A stretch of 33,115 nucleotides of DNA from Alphaproteobacteria bacterium (GTDB lineage Bacteria; Pseudomonadota; Alphaproteobacteria; Micavibrionales; UBA2020), in NCBI GenBank assembly GCA_030682495.1, contig JAUXOC010000049.1, positions 1-33,115 on the forward strand, given 5' to 3'. Position numbers and translations under genes: made by a program. The notes under the pieces are model-generated. The model saw only the letters and a program-made list of their open reading frames with translations. It did not search any database and was not told the origin of the DNA. Position 1 is the first letter of the stretch. Every line of letters begins with the position of its first letter. Shown piece after piece: positions 1-10,771 of the stretch.

Positions 1-63
1 CCCGCCAGCAGCTACGACCCCGCCCGCCGCCAACGCGGCGGCCCCTTCTGGCCGGGACGGTAA
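1..63 (+). CDS. C-terminal end of an unidentified CDS cut by the window edge (...PASSYDPARRQRGGPFWPGR*)
   Basis: Frame 1 is open from base 1 to TAA at 61-63 and is followed directly by a strong terminator at 74-110. Confidence 0.4.
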   Translation, partial: PASSYDPARRQRGGPFWPGR

Positions 64-73
64 AAACCTAGAC

Positions 74-110
74 AATAAAAAAGCCCCCGATTTTCGGGGG
101 CTTTTTTATT
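74..110 (+). terminator. Rho-independent terminator, possibly bidirectional
   Basis: Perfect 17-bp inverted repeat AATAAAAAAGCCCCCGA-TTT-TCGGGGGCTTTTTTATT with A-tract and T-tract on either side. Confidence 0.9.
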
Positions 111-252
111 ACAATTATCGGTTCGGAGCTAAAGCCATATAAAGTCGGCACAGCTTTAACTAAGAAACGCTCTACCCCTTTACGCGCCGAAACCCACAGG
201 CTGCACTGGAGTGAAGCGGGTGGACGAAAAGCGCTACTATGCGGCTTTTGAC

Positions 253-1020
253 TCAACTCTTATGCAGGGCTGAATATCTTTTTTCAATTTTTTTCAAAGC
301 CTTGGTACAACCAAGGTCATAGGCTTCGTTCATATAAGTAATGATCTGTCTAAAGCTAATATGGGAGAAACTAATTGCTGCCAGATTCCTGCGTTCAGTT
401 TGTTCGTCAACATCCATTATACCCTGATGATAAAAATACTCTGCTAAATCATTGGCATGAACATTTCTTGAGAAGTTACGATACATTATATTATAGAATT
501 CTTTTTTGTTTTCTATGTTTGCAAGTTCCTCGACTGACCTCATAGAAAATCCATGTTTTTGAATTTTCTTTATCTGATCTTCCGAATAGCTTCCTTTAAT
601 TGAGTCGGCCAACTCTTGAAAACTTATATTTTCTGCATCTAAGAACCCTTGTTGAACTGCGTCACGATGCTTCATAATAATTAAACTGTCCATTACAAGT
701 TGGCACACATCGCCGTATCCTTTTTCTTCAACTAACCTTACGAAGCAACCAAATTTTAAGTTGGTTTCAAATAAGCACCTGATAAGAGCTTGGGCTGGCT
801 CCATAAGTTGAAGCTTTTGCAACTGCAAAATGCCGTCAAATAAATCTGTAGCCTTGTGAGCTAAAGCAACATGAATTCGTGTAGTAACCGCTATATCATG
901 AGGCATTTTAAAAAGCATTTCAGAAATCAAAACTCTTGCCAGGGTTTTTAGTTCTTGATTAAGAATGAATAGCTTTTGGGTATTATTCATGTATGTAACC
1001 TTTAATGCTCCCATGCTCAA
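253..1020 (-). CDS. DUF5677-like hypothetical protein
   Basis: 255-aa ORF with the segment 'LMEPAQALIRCLFETNLKFGCFVRLV' and a helical layout resembling DUF5677 proteins. Markedly more AT-rich than its flanks. The start may be internal (MNNTQKLF...). Confidence 0.6.
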   Translation of the reverse strand: MSMGALKVTYMNNTQKLFILNQELKTLARVLISEMLFKMPHDIAVTTRIHVALAHKATDLFDGILQLQKLQLMEPAQALIRCLFETNLKFGCFVRLVEEKGYGDVCQLVMDSLIIMKHRDAVQQGFLDAENISFQELADSIKGSYSEDQIKKIQKHGFSMRSVEELANIENKKEFYNIMYRNFSRNVHANDLAEYFYHQGIMDVDEQTERRNLAAISFSHISFRQIITYMNEAYDLGCTKALKKIEKRYSALHKS

Positions 1021-1106
1021 TATTCAGCCAATAACGGGTATACCTCAACTGCCTGCTCGCTTTAAACCGCCCAGTTCAACCAATCCCTGCAAATCACGCG
1101 TGGCGG

Positions 1107-1187
1107 TATTCCGGCCTACGCCGGAATCCAGAGAACCTTCCGCAAATCGGATAACCGGCACTGGACACCGGCCTGCGCCGGTGTGAC
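1107..1187. repeat. REPIN-like pair of palindromes
   Basis: ATTCCGGC-CTAC-GCCGGAAT (1108-1127) and ACACCGGC-CTGC-GCCGGTGT (1165-1184): each has an 8-bp perfect stem and 4-nt loop, with inverted flanks (TCCAG / CTGGA) about 35 bp apart. Confidence 0.65.
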
Positions 1188-1196
1188 AAGCAGGTT

Positions 1197-2456
<1,260 letters not shown>

Positions 2457-3488
2457 TTATGCGTGAAGATCGATGTTGTTTTTGGCGAACCAGTCGCGGA
2501 TGCCCTTGAGCGACGGATGCGTCAGGTTACTGTTCACATTGCGCCAGCAATAGGGGATGAAATCCAGATATTCCTTGCGCCCCTGCCCGTGGCCGAGACG
2601 GGCGAAAAGACCGAGGCATTTGACCGCCTGCGCCGTGCCGATGGTGGCATATTCGCCTTCAAACAGCTGGCGGTCTTCGATGCCGGTTTTATCGATGAAG
2701 CGGTCACGCATGGCTTGCTCCAGCCCTGCGGGCAGGTCGATGCGCACGTCCTGCAGCAAAAAGACCAGATCGAACGCGGGCGAGCCCATCATATTGCCGC
2801 GCGCATCCGTCATATCCTGAAAATCGATCAGGCCGAGGGCTTTGACGCCTTCGCGCTCCGGCATGTAGTAAAGGTTTTGCGCGCCGTAATCGCCGTGCAG
2901 CAGCACATCATCGAAATGATGCGCCGAGGTGATGGCTTCGCGGAACAAGCCGAGGAAATCCTCACGCTCCCCCGCCGTCGCCTCGCGCTTCAGCACATGC
3001 GGCATGTAATGCAGCAAGAACTGCTCCACGCGGAACAGCCAGTATTCATCGGAATAGGCGACAGATTCAAGCAGCGCCACCGCGGGATCGGCCTTCATTT
3101 TGTGCACCAGCACGTCCACGGCAAGGCCATAGAGCTTGTCGGCGCTTTCTTTTTTGCCGGTGATCAGTTCGAAATACCGCTCGTCGCCGAAATCTTCCAT
3201 TAGCACAAGGCCCAGCGCATGGTCGCAGGCATAGACTTCGGGCACGGTCAGGCCGATGGCCGAGAGTTTTTTCTGCATCGTTTCAAAAACCGCCGTGTCT
3301 TCCAGCGGCGGGCGTGCATCCATCAGCACAGCCGTTTTGCCGTCTTTGACCACACGGAAAAAACGGCGCACCGATGCATCTGCCCGCAGCGGCAGCAAAG
3401 GCGCCTGCGCGAAGGCGGTGCGGTCGACAAAATCGCGCATCTGGGCGGCGCGCGCGTCTTCGGCCAAGGCTTGTTTTTGGGGCTGCAT
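2457..3488 (-). CDS. AmgK/COG3178-like aminoglycoside phosphotransferase-family kinase
   Basis: 343 aa with LLPLRADASVRRFFRV, VLMEDFGDERY, VLLHGDYGAQNLYY (HGD catalytic motif) and GLIDFQDM. Confidence 0.85.
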   Translation of the reverse strand: MQPQKQALAEDARAAQMRDFVDRTAFAQAPLLPLRADASVRRFFRVVKDGKTAVLMDARPPLEDTAVFETMQKKLSAIGLTVPEVYACDHALGLVLMEDFGDERYFELITGKKESADKLYGLAVDVLVHKMKADPAVALLESVAYSDEYWLFRVEQFLLHYMPHVLKREATAGEREDFLGLFREAITSAHHFDDVLLHGDYGAQNLYYMPEREGVKALGLIDFQDMTDARGNMMGSPAFDLVFLLQDVRIDLPAGLEQAMRDRFIDKTGIEDRQLFEGEYATIGTAQAVKCLGLFARLGHGQGRKEYLDFIPYCWRNVNSNLTHPSLKGIRDWFAKNNIDLHA

Positions 3489-3651
3489 ATGGGTTTCTTT
3501 CTCTGTTCAAAAAACGCTACAAACTATCATTTTCGTGGCGGTTTTGACAGTCGTAACCGCAGATGCGCCGCGGCGTGCTTGACCCGCCCTGCGCTTTAAC
3601 ATAAAATAAGAGATAGGGGAGTTTTGGTTAAAACGGCCAAAATTTAATGAA

Positions 3652-4092
3652 ATGTCAAATCATTTCAATAGCATATCTTTGCCGCTGCAAAAGGTCATCG
3701 ACCTTGGCGAAATTGACCGCTGGCTACGCGGTATCGCCGAGCTTGTGCCCCTGCCCGAGCGCACGGAAAGCGCACAGCCCGCCCCGCATGGCAACGACGA
3801 GGATGCGGACGGCTTCTTGCTGTCCGAACATGATTTCAATAGCCATTGCCTGCATTTCGGCAACAGCCACCTGATTACCAGCGGCGATATCGAACGGATG
3901 GTCGGCTTCCGGCAACTGCTGGCAACAGCCTCGCAGCACAACATCCGGCTGGATGTCAGCGACCACGGCGGCGGGCATCTGGAAGTCTGTTTCAGCCCCG
4001 ACGAACCTTTCCGCGACAGCTGCGTCTTCGGTGCCAGCTATGCCAACGTGCTGCCCGTTGTCTTCACGCGCGGGCAAAACGCCTTGCGCTAG
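3652..4092 (+). CDS. Hypothetical protein
   Basis: 146-aa ORF in an otherwise empty interval between opposed genes. No family recognised. The antisense ORFs look less protein-like. Confidence 0.5.
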   Translation: MSNHFNSISLPLQKVIDLGEIDRWLRGIAELVPLPERTESAQPAPHGNDEDADGFLLSEHDFNSHCLHFGNSHLITSGDIERMVGFRQLLATASQHNIRLDVSDHGGGHLEVCFSPDEPFRDSCVFGASYANVLPVVFTRGQNALR

Positions 4093-4190
4093 GCCGCCTT
4101 CCGATAAAAAACTTTCCGGCACATAAAAAAAATGATAGGCGTGATAAACCGCCTTCAAACAGGCGTTCTTTATAGCCGGAGGAGCCGAAG

Positions 4191-5126
4191 ATGACGCAGC
4201 CCACTCTCAGCATCGCCCATTGGGTCGCGTGCCTGTCGTACAAAATTGAATCGCTGGCCGATTTTGCCGCGCTGGTCGAACGGCAGCTGGCGCGCGCGGC
4301 GGCGGAGAAGGCCGATATTCTGCTCGCCCCCGAACATATCAGCGAATACTGGATGAGCTTTGCGCCGAAAGACCTGCCGCTGACGCAAGAGCCGGACTGG
4401 ATCGCGGATCGTGCCGCCGAAGTGCTGCCGCTGCTACAGGCCGCCGTCCGCAAAACCGGCGTGGCGCTGGTCGCCGGTTCGTTTTCATTCCGCGATGCGC
4501 AAAGCGGGAAATGCCGTAACCGCAGCTATATGCTCTTCCCCGACCACGAGCCTGTCTTTCACGACAAATTCGTCCTCACGCCGTCCGAAAAAGATTGCGA
4601 CGGATGGTTTTTTGAAACGGGCAGCACGCTGAATGTTTTCGACTGGCGCGGTCTGCGCCTGTCGCTGATTATCTGCCTTGACGTTGAAATGCCGCATCTG
4701 GCGCATCTGCTGGCGCAGGAAGACATCGATCTTTTGCTGGTGCCGTCCATGACCACGCAGCAGGCGGGATACCACCGCGTGTTCAGCTGCGCCCGCGCGC
4801 GCGCTGTGGAGTTGTTTACCGCCGTCGCCGTCGTCGGCTGCACCGGCGGCGCCACGGGTGCAGATGGCAAACCGCGCGAAACCTATAATGGCGGTGCGGC
4901 TGTTTATATCCCGTCCGAAGTTGTCTTTGGACATACCGGAATCTTCACCGACCTGCCCGTGCACAAAACAGCAGATGATGCGGGGGCATGGCTTTTGTCC
5001 AAAGATATTCCGGTCGGAGAAATACGCGATATCCGGCGCGGTGTTCAAGGCGCGGCAGAAGCCTGGCCGGGCGTCTGGGACGCCGGACACGTCCGCATCA
5101 AGCGCGACGTGCAGAAAATTTGCTGA
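4191..5126 (+). CDS. Carbon-nitrogen hydrolase (nitrilase superfamily)
   Basis: 311 aa with the E/K/C residues in order: LLAPEH, FHDKFVLTPSE, LSLIICLDVEMP. SD-like GGAGG lies upstream of the ATG. Confidence 0.88.
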   Translation: MTQPTLSIAHWVACLSYKIESLADFAALVERQLARAAAEKADILLAPEHISEYWMSFAPKDLPLTQEPDWIADRAAEVLPLLQAAVRKTGVALVAGSFSFRDAQSGKCRNRSYMLFPDHEPVFHDKFVLTPSEKDCDGWFFETGSTLNVFDWRGLRLSLIICLDVEMPHLAHLLAQEDIDLLLVPSMTTQQAGYHRVFSCARARAVELFTAVAVVGCTGGATGADGKPRETYNGGAAVYIPSEVVFGHTGIFTDLPVHKTADDAGAWLLSKDIPVGEIRDIRRGVQGAAEAWPGVWDAGHVRIKRDVQKIC

Positions 5127-5138
5127 GACTCAAAAAGT

Positions 5139-6386
5139 CTAGCCCGGCTTGGCGGCTTTGGCCGCAGGCGCTGAGGCTGTCGGTGCAACGGCAGGTTTCG
5201 AGACAGGGATGGTATCAACCCCCATTTGTTCGCCGATAGAAGCGTTTTGAAACGCATTGGAGTCAAATTTTTTGCTGTTCACCGCTTTTTCCATGAAATC
5301 CCACGCCTGCTCTTTAAGCGCGAGGAAGTCCAGTTTCGGCTGCACGGCAACGCTTTGCCCCGCAGACTTCAGGCTGTCAAGTGCAGCGGATTGTTTAACC
5401 CAGTCGGGGTCTGATTCAATGTCGTATTGCCCTGCCGCGACATAGGCGGAAAAGTGATAAAGGTGAAACCGCATGGCCTCGACCGACAGGCTTTCCGGCT
5501 GGCGCACAAGCCCGCGCGTGGATTCAGGCCCCGGCGCACCGCGCACGATGAGGTTAAGATCGGTACAAGGCTCCCCGCCTTCGTCGCGCGGCACCAGCGG
5601 CAGCTGCACGTAATCAAAACCGACTTCGCGAAAGCCAAGGCTTTCGTAATAATGCCTGCGCCAGAACTGATCCGTCTTCGCGCCCGCCGTATCGACGAGG
5701 ATGGATTCAATCGACATATTCAGCGGCGCGTTCTGCTCGGCGACCTGAATCATATCCACTGTTTCCGGTTTTTTATCCTTGCCATAGGTCGAGGCGATAA
5801 AACGCCGCCCCTCTTCTTCGGCGACTTTCAGCGTCATATCGCCAAGGCCGAGCGAGCGCACCTGCGGATCGACGAAGCTGTAAACCAGTGACTGCGTGCC
5901 GTCGATGTCGGCAGCGACGCGCGCCTCTTTCACCGCGCTCAGGTTCATGACGTTACGTGCCGCGACGATTTTGCCGTCCTGATCTTCCACCAAAATCCAT
6001 TGTTCCAGCGACGGCGCATCGCTGGTTTTGACTTTGTTCATGCCAAGAAGTTTTTCCAGCTCTTCGCGTTCTTCTTCGAGCGGGAAGACTTGTTCGTAAA
6101 GCCCGTACATCCGCGCCATCAATGCGGCGTTTTCGGGTTTGGCACCATCGGTGATGACATGTACCTTCAGCGTGGACTGGTAATCAGCCTTTGCTGCGGC
6201 AAGGTCTTGTTTGTCGCTGAAGTCATAGCCCTTGTCCGGAAAAAGCATCGCCGCCGAAGATTTCGCATCCATCAGCTGAATACGCATTTCTTCCATCGCG
6301 TTTTTGGCTGTATAGAGCATTTGCTGCGCGTCGGCTTGAATTTCCTTGCGGCTGCGGCTTTCTTCTTCGGACATGGCATAATCCAC
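5139..6386 (-). CDS. Hypothetical protein with a possible GNAT-like domain
   Basis: 415 aa. The middle region (WILVEDQDGKIVAARNVMNL...YSFVDPQVRSLGLGDMTLKVAEEEGRRF) resembles an acetyltransferase core. A low-complexity Ala/Pro/Lys tail follows. Start could be MSEEE. Confidence 0.6.
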   Translation of the reverse strand: MDYAMSEEESRSRKEIQADAQQMLYTAKNAMEEMRIQLMDAKSSAAMLFPDKGYDFSDKQDLAAAKADYQSTLKVHVITDGAKPENAALMARMYGLYEQVFPLEEEREELEKLLGMNKVKTSDAPSLEQWILVEDQDGKIVAARNVMNLSAVKEARVAADIDGTQSLVYSFVDPQVRSLGLGDMTLKVAEEEGRRFIASTYGKDKKPETVDMIQVAEQNAPLNMSIESILVDTAGAKTDQFWRRHYYESLGFREVGFDYVQLPLVPRDEGGEPCTDLNLIVRGAPGPESTRGLVRQPESLSVEAMRFHLYHFSAYVAAGQYDIESDPDWVKQSAALDSLKSAGQSVAVQPKLDFLALKEQAWDFMEKAVNSKKFDSNAFQNASIGEQMGVDTIPVSKPAVAPTASAPAAKAAKPG

Positions 6387-6449
6387 TTGCTATTTAAATG
6401 ATAGCAAATATTACCATATTGAAGATTAACCGATTATTAACCGGCCGCG

Positions 6450-6869
6450 TTAATCTTTCTTGTTCTTGTCTTTGCTGATTTTTTTGCCGCCGGCCAGCTG
6501 GTGGATGGCATCGACATGGCTTTGCGATGCCCTGCCGGGACGGCTCACGGCACCGCGCGGTTCCGCCTCGCCAAAACCAAAGCCGCCATCGCTGCGCCCG
6601 CCTTTGAGGCTTTCAAGGACGGCCACGCCGAATTCGCCGGTTTCATCCGCCGCAATCTCGACTTTTTTGCCACCGGAGACTTTGCGCGGACTGTCTGCAT
6701 GATTGACCGCATGGGTGACGATGCTCTGCAAATGCGGCGCGACAAGACCGAGCAGCAATGAATGGTCTTTTTCCAGCCACGACTGCAACAGGCGCTGCGC
6801 CTTCAAGTGGTTGCCGCCGGATTTTTCAAGCGCATCGCGCACGCGGGACAAGGCATATTCTTGGCTCAT
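6450..6869 (-). CDS. Conserved hypothetical protein
   Basis: ORF track gives 6450..6908. The internal start MSQEYALSRVRDALEKSGGNHLKAQRLLQSWL at 6869 has a well-spaced SD (GGGGAGAG). Confidence 0.65.
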   Translation of the reverse strand: MSQEYALSRVRDALEKSGGNHLKAQRLLQSWLEKDHSLLLGLVAPHLQSIVTHAVNHADSPRKVSGGKKVEIAADETGEFGVAVLESLKGGRSDGGFGFGEAEPRGAVSRPGRASQSHVDAIHQLAGGKKISKDKNKKD

Positions 6870-6918
6870 GGGCATCTCTCCCCTGTTGATCTCTTTGCAG
6901 CATGGCACAGGCGGCGGG

Positions 6919-9900
6919 TTAAATCAAACCCGCCATCTCGTTCAAAATCTTATGTGCGCCGCGCACGCGGGTGTTCAGGTCGTCCCAGCTGCGCATAAAG
7001 ACCATTTTCTGGTCTTCGGGACGGATTTTGGCCGTGCCGGTCTGTTTCTGGATATAGGCGACCAGTTTTTGCAGGTCGATCTTGCTGCTGGCGTGCAGTG
7101 ACAAAACCGCGCCTTTCGGCCCCGCTTCAATGCGGTCCACACCCGCACGGCGGCAGAGCTGTTTGATCTCCATCAGATCGAGGAGATTTTCGACATCGAT
7201 GGGCAGCGGGCCGAAACGGTCGATCAGCTCGGCAGCAAAAGCCTCGATTTCCTCGCGGCTCACAAGCGACGCGGCGCGGCGATACATCGACAGGCGCAGA
7301 TTAAGATCGGGGATATAATTTTCAGGGATCAAGACCGGCATGCCGAGATTGATCTGCGGCGACCAGTGATCTTCAAAAGCGTCTTCGGCGCTGAGCTTCG
7401 CGCCAGTTCTGGCGGCGGCGACGGCTTCTTCCAGCATCTGCTGATAAAGCTCGACACCGATTTCCTTGATGTGGCCGGATTGCTCTTCGCCCAAAAGATT
7501 GCCCGCGCCGCGAATATCGAGATCATGGCTGGCGAGCTGGAACCCTGCGCCCAAGGTGTCGAGCTGTTCAATCGCCTGCAATCTTTGCTCTGCCGCTTTG
7601 GTCATCTTTTTGCCCGGCTCGAAGGTCAGATAGGCATAGGCGCGTTGTTTCGACCGGCCAATACGCCCGCGCATCTGATACAGCTGCGCAAGGCCGAACA
7701 TTTCGGCGCGGTGGATCATCATCGTATTCGCATTCGGGATATCAAGGCCGGATTCGATAATACTGGTCGACAAAAGAATGTCATAGGCGCCTTCGTAAAA
7801 CGCCGTCATTTTGTCTTCCAGCTCTTCGGTCGGCAGCTGGCCGTGCGCGACGAGCAGTTTCAGCTCCGGCACCAGCGTTTTGAGGCCTTCTTCGAGGTCT
7901 CTGAGGTCGGCGATGCGCGGGCAGACATAGAAAGATTGTCCACCGCGATAATGTTCACGCATCAGCGCATCACGCACGACCACAGGGTCATAGGGCAGCA
8001 CAAAAGTTTTCACCGCCAGACGGTCAAGCGGCGCGGTGGTAATCAGGCTCAGTTCACGCACACCCGTCAGCGCCATTTGCAATGTCCGCGGAATGGGTGT
8101 TGCGGTCAGCGTCAGGACATGCACGTTATCCTTGAGCGATTTCAGACGTTCTTTTTGCTTCACGCCAAATTTCTGTTCTTCATCGACGACCAGCAGGGCG
8201 AGGTTGTTGAATTTGACTTTTTCGGCCAGCAACGCATGGGTGCCGACAATAATATTGATCTCGCCGCTCGCCACCTCGGCGCGGACCTGATCGGCCGATT
8301 TGCCCGAAACGAAACGCGACAACAGCCCGACCTTGATCGGGAAGCCCGCAAAGCGTTTGGCGAAACCCTGATAATGCTGGCGCGCCAGCAGCGTCGTCGG
8401 CGCAATCACCGCAACCTGAAACCCCGCCAGCGCGGCCACGGCGGCGGCGCGCAGGGCAACCTCGGTTTTGCCAAAACCCACATCACCGCAGACAAGGCGA
8501 TCCATCGCCTGATCGCGGCTCAAATCGCCCAGCACGTCTTCGATGGCTCTTTGCTGGTCTTCTGTTTCGGGGTACGGGAATCCGGCGGAGAATTTTTCGT
8601 AGCCGCCGCCGATGGCCTCAATCGGTTCGGTCTGGCGCAAGACGCGCTGCGCTGCAATTTTTAAAAGTTCGTCCGCCAGCGCCAGCAGATCACGCTTGAC
8701 GCGCGCGCGGCGTGCCTGCCATGCCGTACCGCCGAGGCGGTCAAGCACTGCCCCCGCCTCCGCCGCACCATAGCGCGACAGCACATCCAGATTTTCGACA
8801 GGCACAAACAAGCGGTCACCTCCGGCATAAATCAGCTTCAGGCAATCATGCGGAATACCATCGACGACAACGGTTTCCAGTTTTTCAAACTGGCCGATGC
8901 CGTGTTCTTCGTGCACCACGTAATCGCCTTCGTGCAGCTGGCTGATCTCGAAGACGAAAGCATCGCTTTTCTTTTTCTTGCGCGTCACGCGCGCCAGACG
9001 GTCGCCGAGCAAATCCTGTTCGGTCAGTACGGTCAAACCTTTGCATTCGAACCCTTTGCCGAGACCGAGGACGGCCATGCCCACTTCGCGCGCTGGCTTT
9101 GCCGCGCCGGTCAACACCGGATGCGCGCCGATGTCTTTCAGGCCTGTCATGCCGTGCTGCTGCAAAATCAGCTTCAGGCGGTCTTTCGATCCTTCGCTAT
9201 AGGCCGCGACAATCACCTGCCGCTGTGCGCGCAGCAGGGATTCCAGGTATACTTTTATTTCATCATAAAGTCCGGCGCCGTTTTGCGCCCGTACATCTGC
9301 GAAATCGCGTCCTTTGCGCCCGCCCGCATCCGCCTGCCCCGGCGTGGGCGCGAAGGGCACCAGATCAAACACCGTATGCGCCGCCAAAGTTTTATGCCAT
9401 TCGGCATTGGGCAGATAGACCTGATCCTTCGGCACGGGGCGATAAATCAGCCCTTGGTTTTTCTGATCCTTCGGCTTCACATCGGCCTTGAGGATCGACA
9501 GGCGCGCCTGATAAAGATCATCGACCTGCTGCATACGCGTATCACGCGCCTGTTCGGCCTGATAATCGACCATCACCTGTGCCGCAGGCATATAATCAAA
9601 CAGCGTTTCCAGATTTTCGTAGTAAAACGGCAGCCAGTGTTCCATACCCGCATGCTTGCGCCCCGCGCTGACGGATTCATAGAGCGCGTCTTCTTCACGC
9701 ACTGCACCGAAGGTTTCGCGGTAACGGCTGCGGAACAGCTGGATTGCCGTATCGTTCAGTAACACTTCGGAGACGGGGTAAAGCGCAAGACTGCTGCACT
9801 CTTCCGTTGTGCGCTGGCTGAGCGCATCGAAGGCGCGGATATGTTCGACGTCATCGCCGAAGCAATCCAGACGCAGCGGCGCAGGCGCGCCGGAGGGGAA

Positions 9901-10422
9901 AATATCGATCAACCCACCGCGCAGTGCGAATTCCCCCGCTTCGCGCACCGTTTCCGTTCGGTGGTATCCGTTGGCAGCCAAGAACGATAACAATTTGCGC
10001 TGGTCAAGCGTGCCGCCCTTCTGTACCGAAAAACTGGCATCGGACAGCACGGCGCGCGGTGGTACGCGCTGCATGGCGGCGGCGGCTGTCGTCAGCACGA
10101 CACAGGGCGTCCCCGCAGACAGCGACAAGAGCCGTGTCAGCGTTTGCAGACGCTGCCCCATCACGTCGGACGTGGGCGACACGCGGTCATAGGGCAGGCA
10201 ATCCCAAGCCGGAAAGCGCAGCACCTCTACATCCGGCCCAAAAAAGCGCAGACCTTCGTATATTTCTTCAAACCGGTTGTCGTCAGCGGCGATGTGAAGC
10301 ACCGTGCCGCTTCGTTTGCGTGCTTCGGCAGCCAGAAAAACAGAATCGTACCCCTCCGGCACACCAAAAAGGGGGGTCCGTTCGGGAAGATCGTTTCTGG
10401 TCGCGGGGCTTTCGTTCTGCAT
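6919..10422 (-). CDS. mfd: Transcription-repair coupling factor
   Basis: 1167 aa with UvrB-like N-terminus, RNAP-interaction-type HEGDYVVHEEHGIGQFEKLE, helicase motifs GDVGFGKTEVALRAA / DEEQKFGVKQKE / TATPIPRTLQMALTG, and a TRCF C-terminal region. Confidence 0.98.
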   Translation of the reverse strand: MQNESPATRNDLPERTPLFGVPEGYDSVFLAAEARKRSGTVLHIAADDNRFEEIYEGLRFFGPDVEVLRFPAWDCLPYDRVSPTSDVMGQRLQTLTRLLSLSAGTPCVVLTTAAAAMQRVPPRAVLSDASFSVQKGGTLDQRKLLSFLAANGYHRTETVREAGEFALRGGLIDIFPSGAPAPLRLDCFGDDVEHIRAFDALSQRTTEECSSLALYPVSEVLLNDTAIQLFRSRYRETFGAVREEDALYESVSAGRKHAGMEHWLPFYYENLETLFDYMPAAQVMVDYQAEQARDTRMQQVDDLYQARLSILKADVKPKDQKNQGLIYRPVPKDQVYLPNAEWHKTLAAHTVFDLVPFAPTPGQADAGGRKGRDFADVRAQNGAGLYDEIKVYLESLLRAQRQVIVAAYSEGSKDRLKLILQQHGMTGLKDIGAHPVLTGAAKPAREVGMAVLGLGKGFECKGLTVLTEQDLLGDRLARVTRKKKKSDAFVFEISQLHEGDYVVHEEHGIGQFEKLETVVVDGIPHDCLKLIYAGGDRLFVPVENLDVLSRYGAAEAGAVLDRLGGTAWQARRARVKRDLLALADELLKIAAQRVLRQTEPIEAIGGGYEKFSAGFPYPETEDQQRAIEDVLGDLSRDQAMDRLVCGDVGFGKTEVALRAAAVAALAGFQVAVIAPTTLLARQHYQGFAKRFAGFPIKVGLLSRFVSGKSADQVRAEVASGEINIIVGTHALLAEKVKFNNLALLVVDEEQKFGVKQKERLKSLKDNVHVLTLTATPIPRTLQMALTGVRELSLITTAPLDRLAVKTFVLPYDPVVVRDALMREHYRGGQSFYVCPRIADLRDLEEGLKTLVPELKLLVAHGQLPTEELEDKMTAFYEGAYDILLSTSIIESGLDIPNANTMMIHRAEMFGLAQLYQMRGRIGRSKQRAYAYLTFEPGKKMTKAAEQRLQAIEQLDTLGAGFQLASHDLDIRGAGNLLGEEQSGHIKEIGVELYQQMLEEAVAAARTGAKLSAEDAFEDHWSPQINLGMPVLIPENYIPDLNLRLSMYRRAASLVSREEIEAFAAELIDRFGPLPIDVENLLDLMEIKQLCRRAGVDRIEAGPKGAVLSLHASSKIDLQKLVAYIQKQTGTAKIRPEDQKMVFMRSWDDLNTRVRGAHKILNEMAGLI

Positions 10423-10458
10423 CTCTGCCCTCTTTTATAACGAGGGCATGATGTAGCA

Positions 10459-10698
10459 TTACGCCGGATAAAAAGCCAATAAAAGCTGGACGACGGCGTT
10501 ATCTTCTGCGGGCGGCACAGGTTCCGTCCGGCTGACCCAGTTATAGATGTCGGGGTCGCTATTGGCGAGGAAACGGTCATAGACCACCAGATCATCTGCC
10601 GAAAGCTGCGGCACATGCGTATCGGCAAAGCGGCCGAGCAGCAAATCCATCTCCCGCGTGCCACGGTGCCAGCTGCGGAACATCAGTTTTTTCCGCAT
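10459..10698 (-). CDS. sdhE: Succinate dehydrogenase assembly factor 2 (SdhE/DUF339 family)
   Basis: 79 aa from MRKKLMFRSWHRGTREMDLLLGRFAD: the RGTxEMDLLLGxF motif is diagnostic. Adjacent to mfd as in many alphaproteobacteria. The longer ORF-track start at 10920 is probably spurious. Confidence 0.93.
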   Translation of the reverse strand: MRKKLMFRSWHRGTREMDLLLGRFADTHVPQLSADDLVVYDRFLANSDPDIYNWVSRTEPVPPAEDNAVVQLLLAFYPA

Positions 10699-10771
10699 TA
10701 TGGATATATTGTCCTTTTCCTGACTTTCGGGCATAATCATCCTGCATTTATTCCAGAGGGATCCCCACCAT

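Noticed and set aside
111-252. Possible small RNA or tmRNA fragment in the gap after the terminator
   Set aside because: I looked for tRNA-like ends and a tag-coding frame and found none I could support.
68-256. 62-aa minus-strand ORF
   Set aside because: Its C-terminus is the terminator hairpin itself (KKPPKIGGFF). No credible protein signal.
7366-8664. 432-aa plus-strand ORF
   Set aside because: Antisense shadow of mfd with no recognisable domain.
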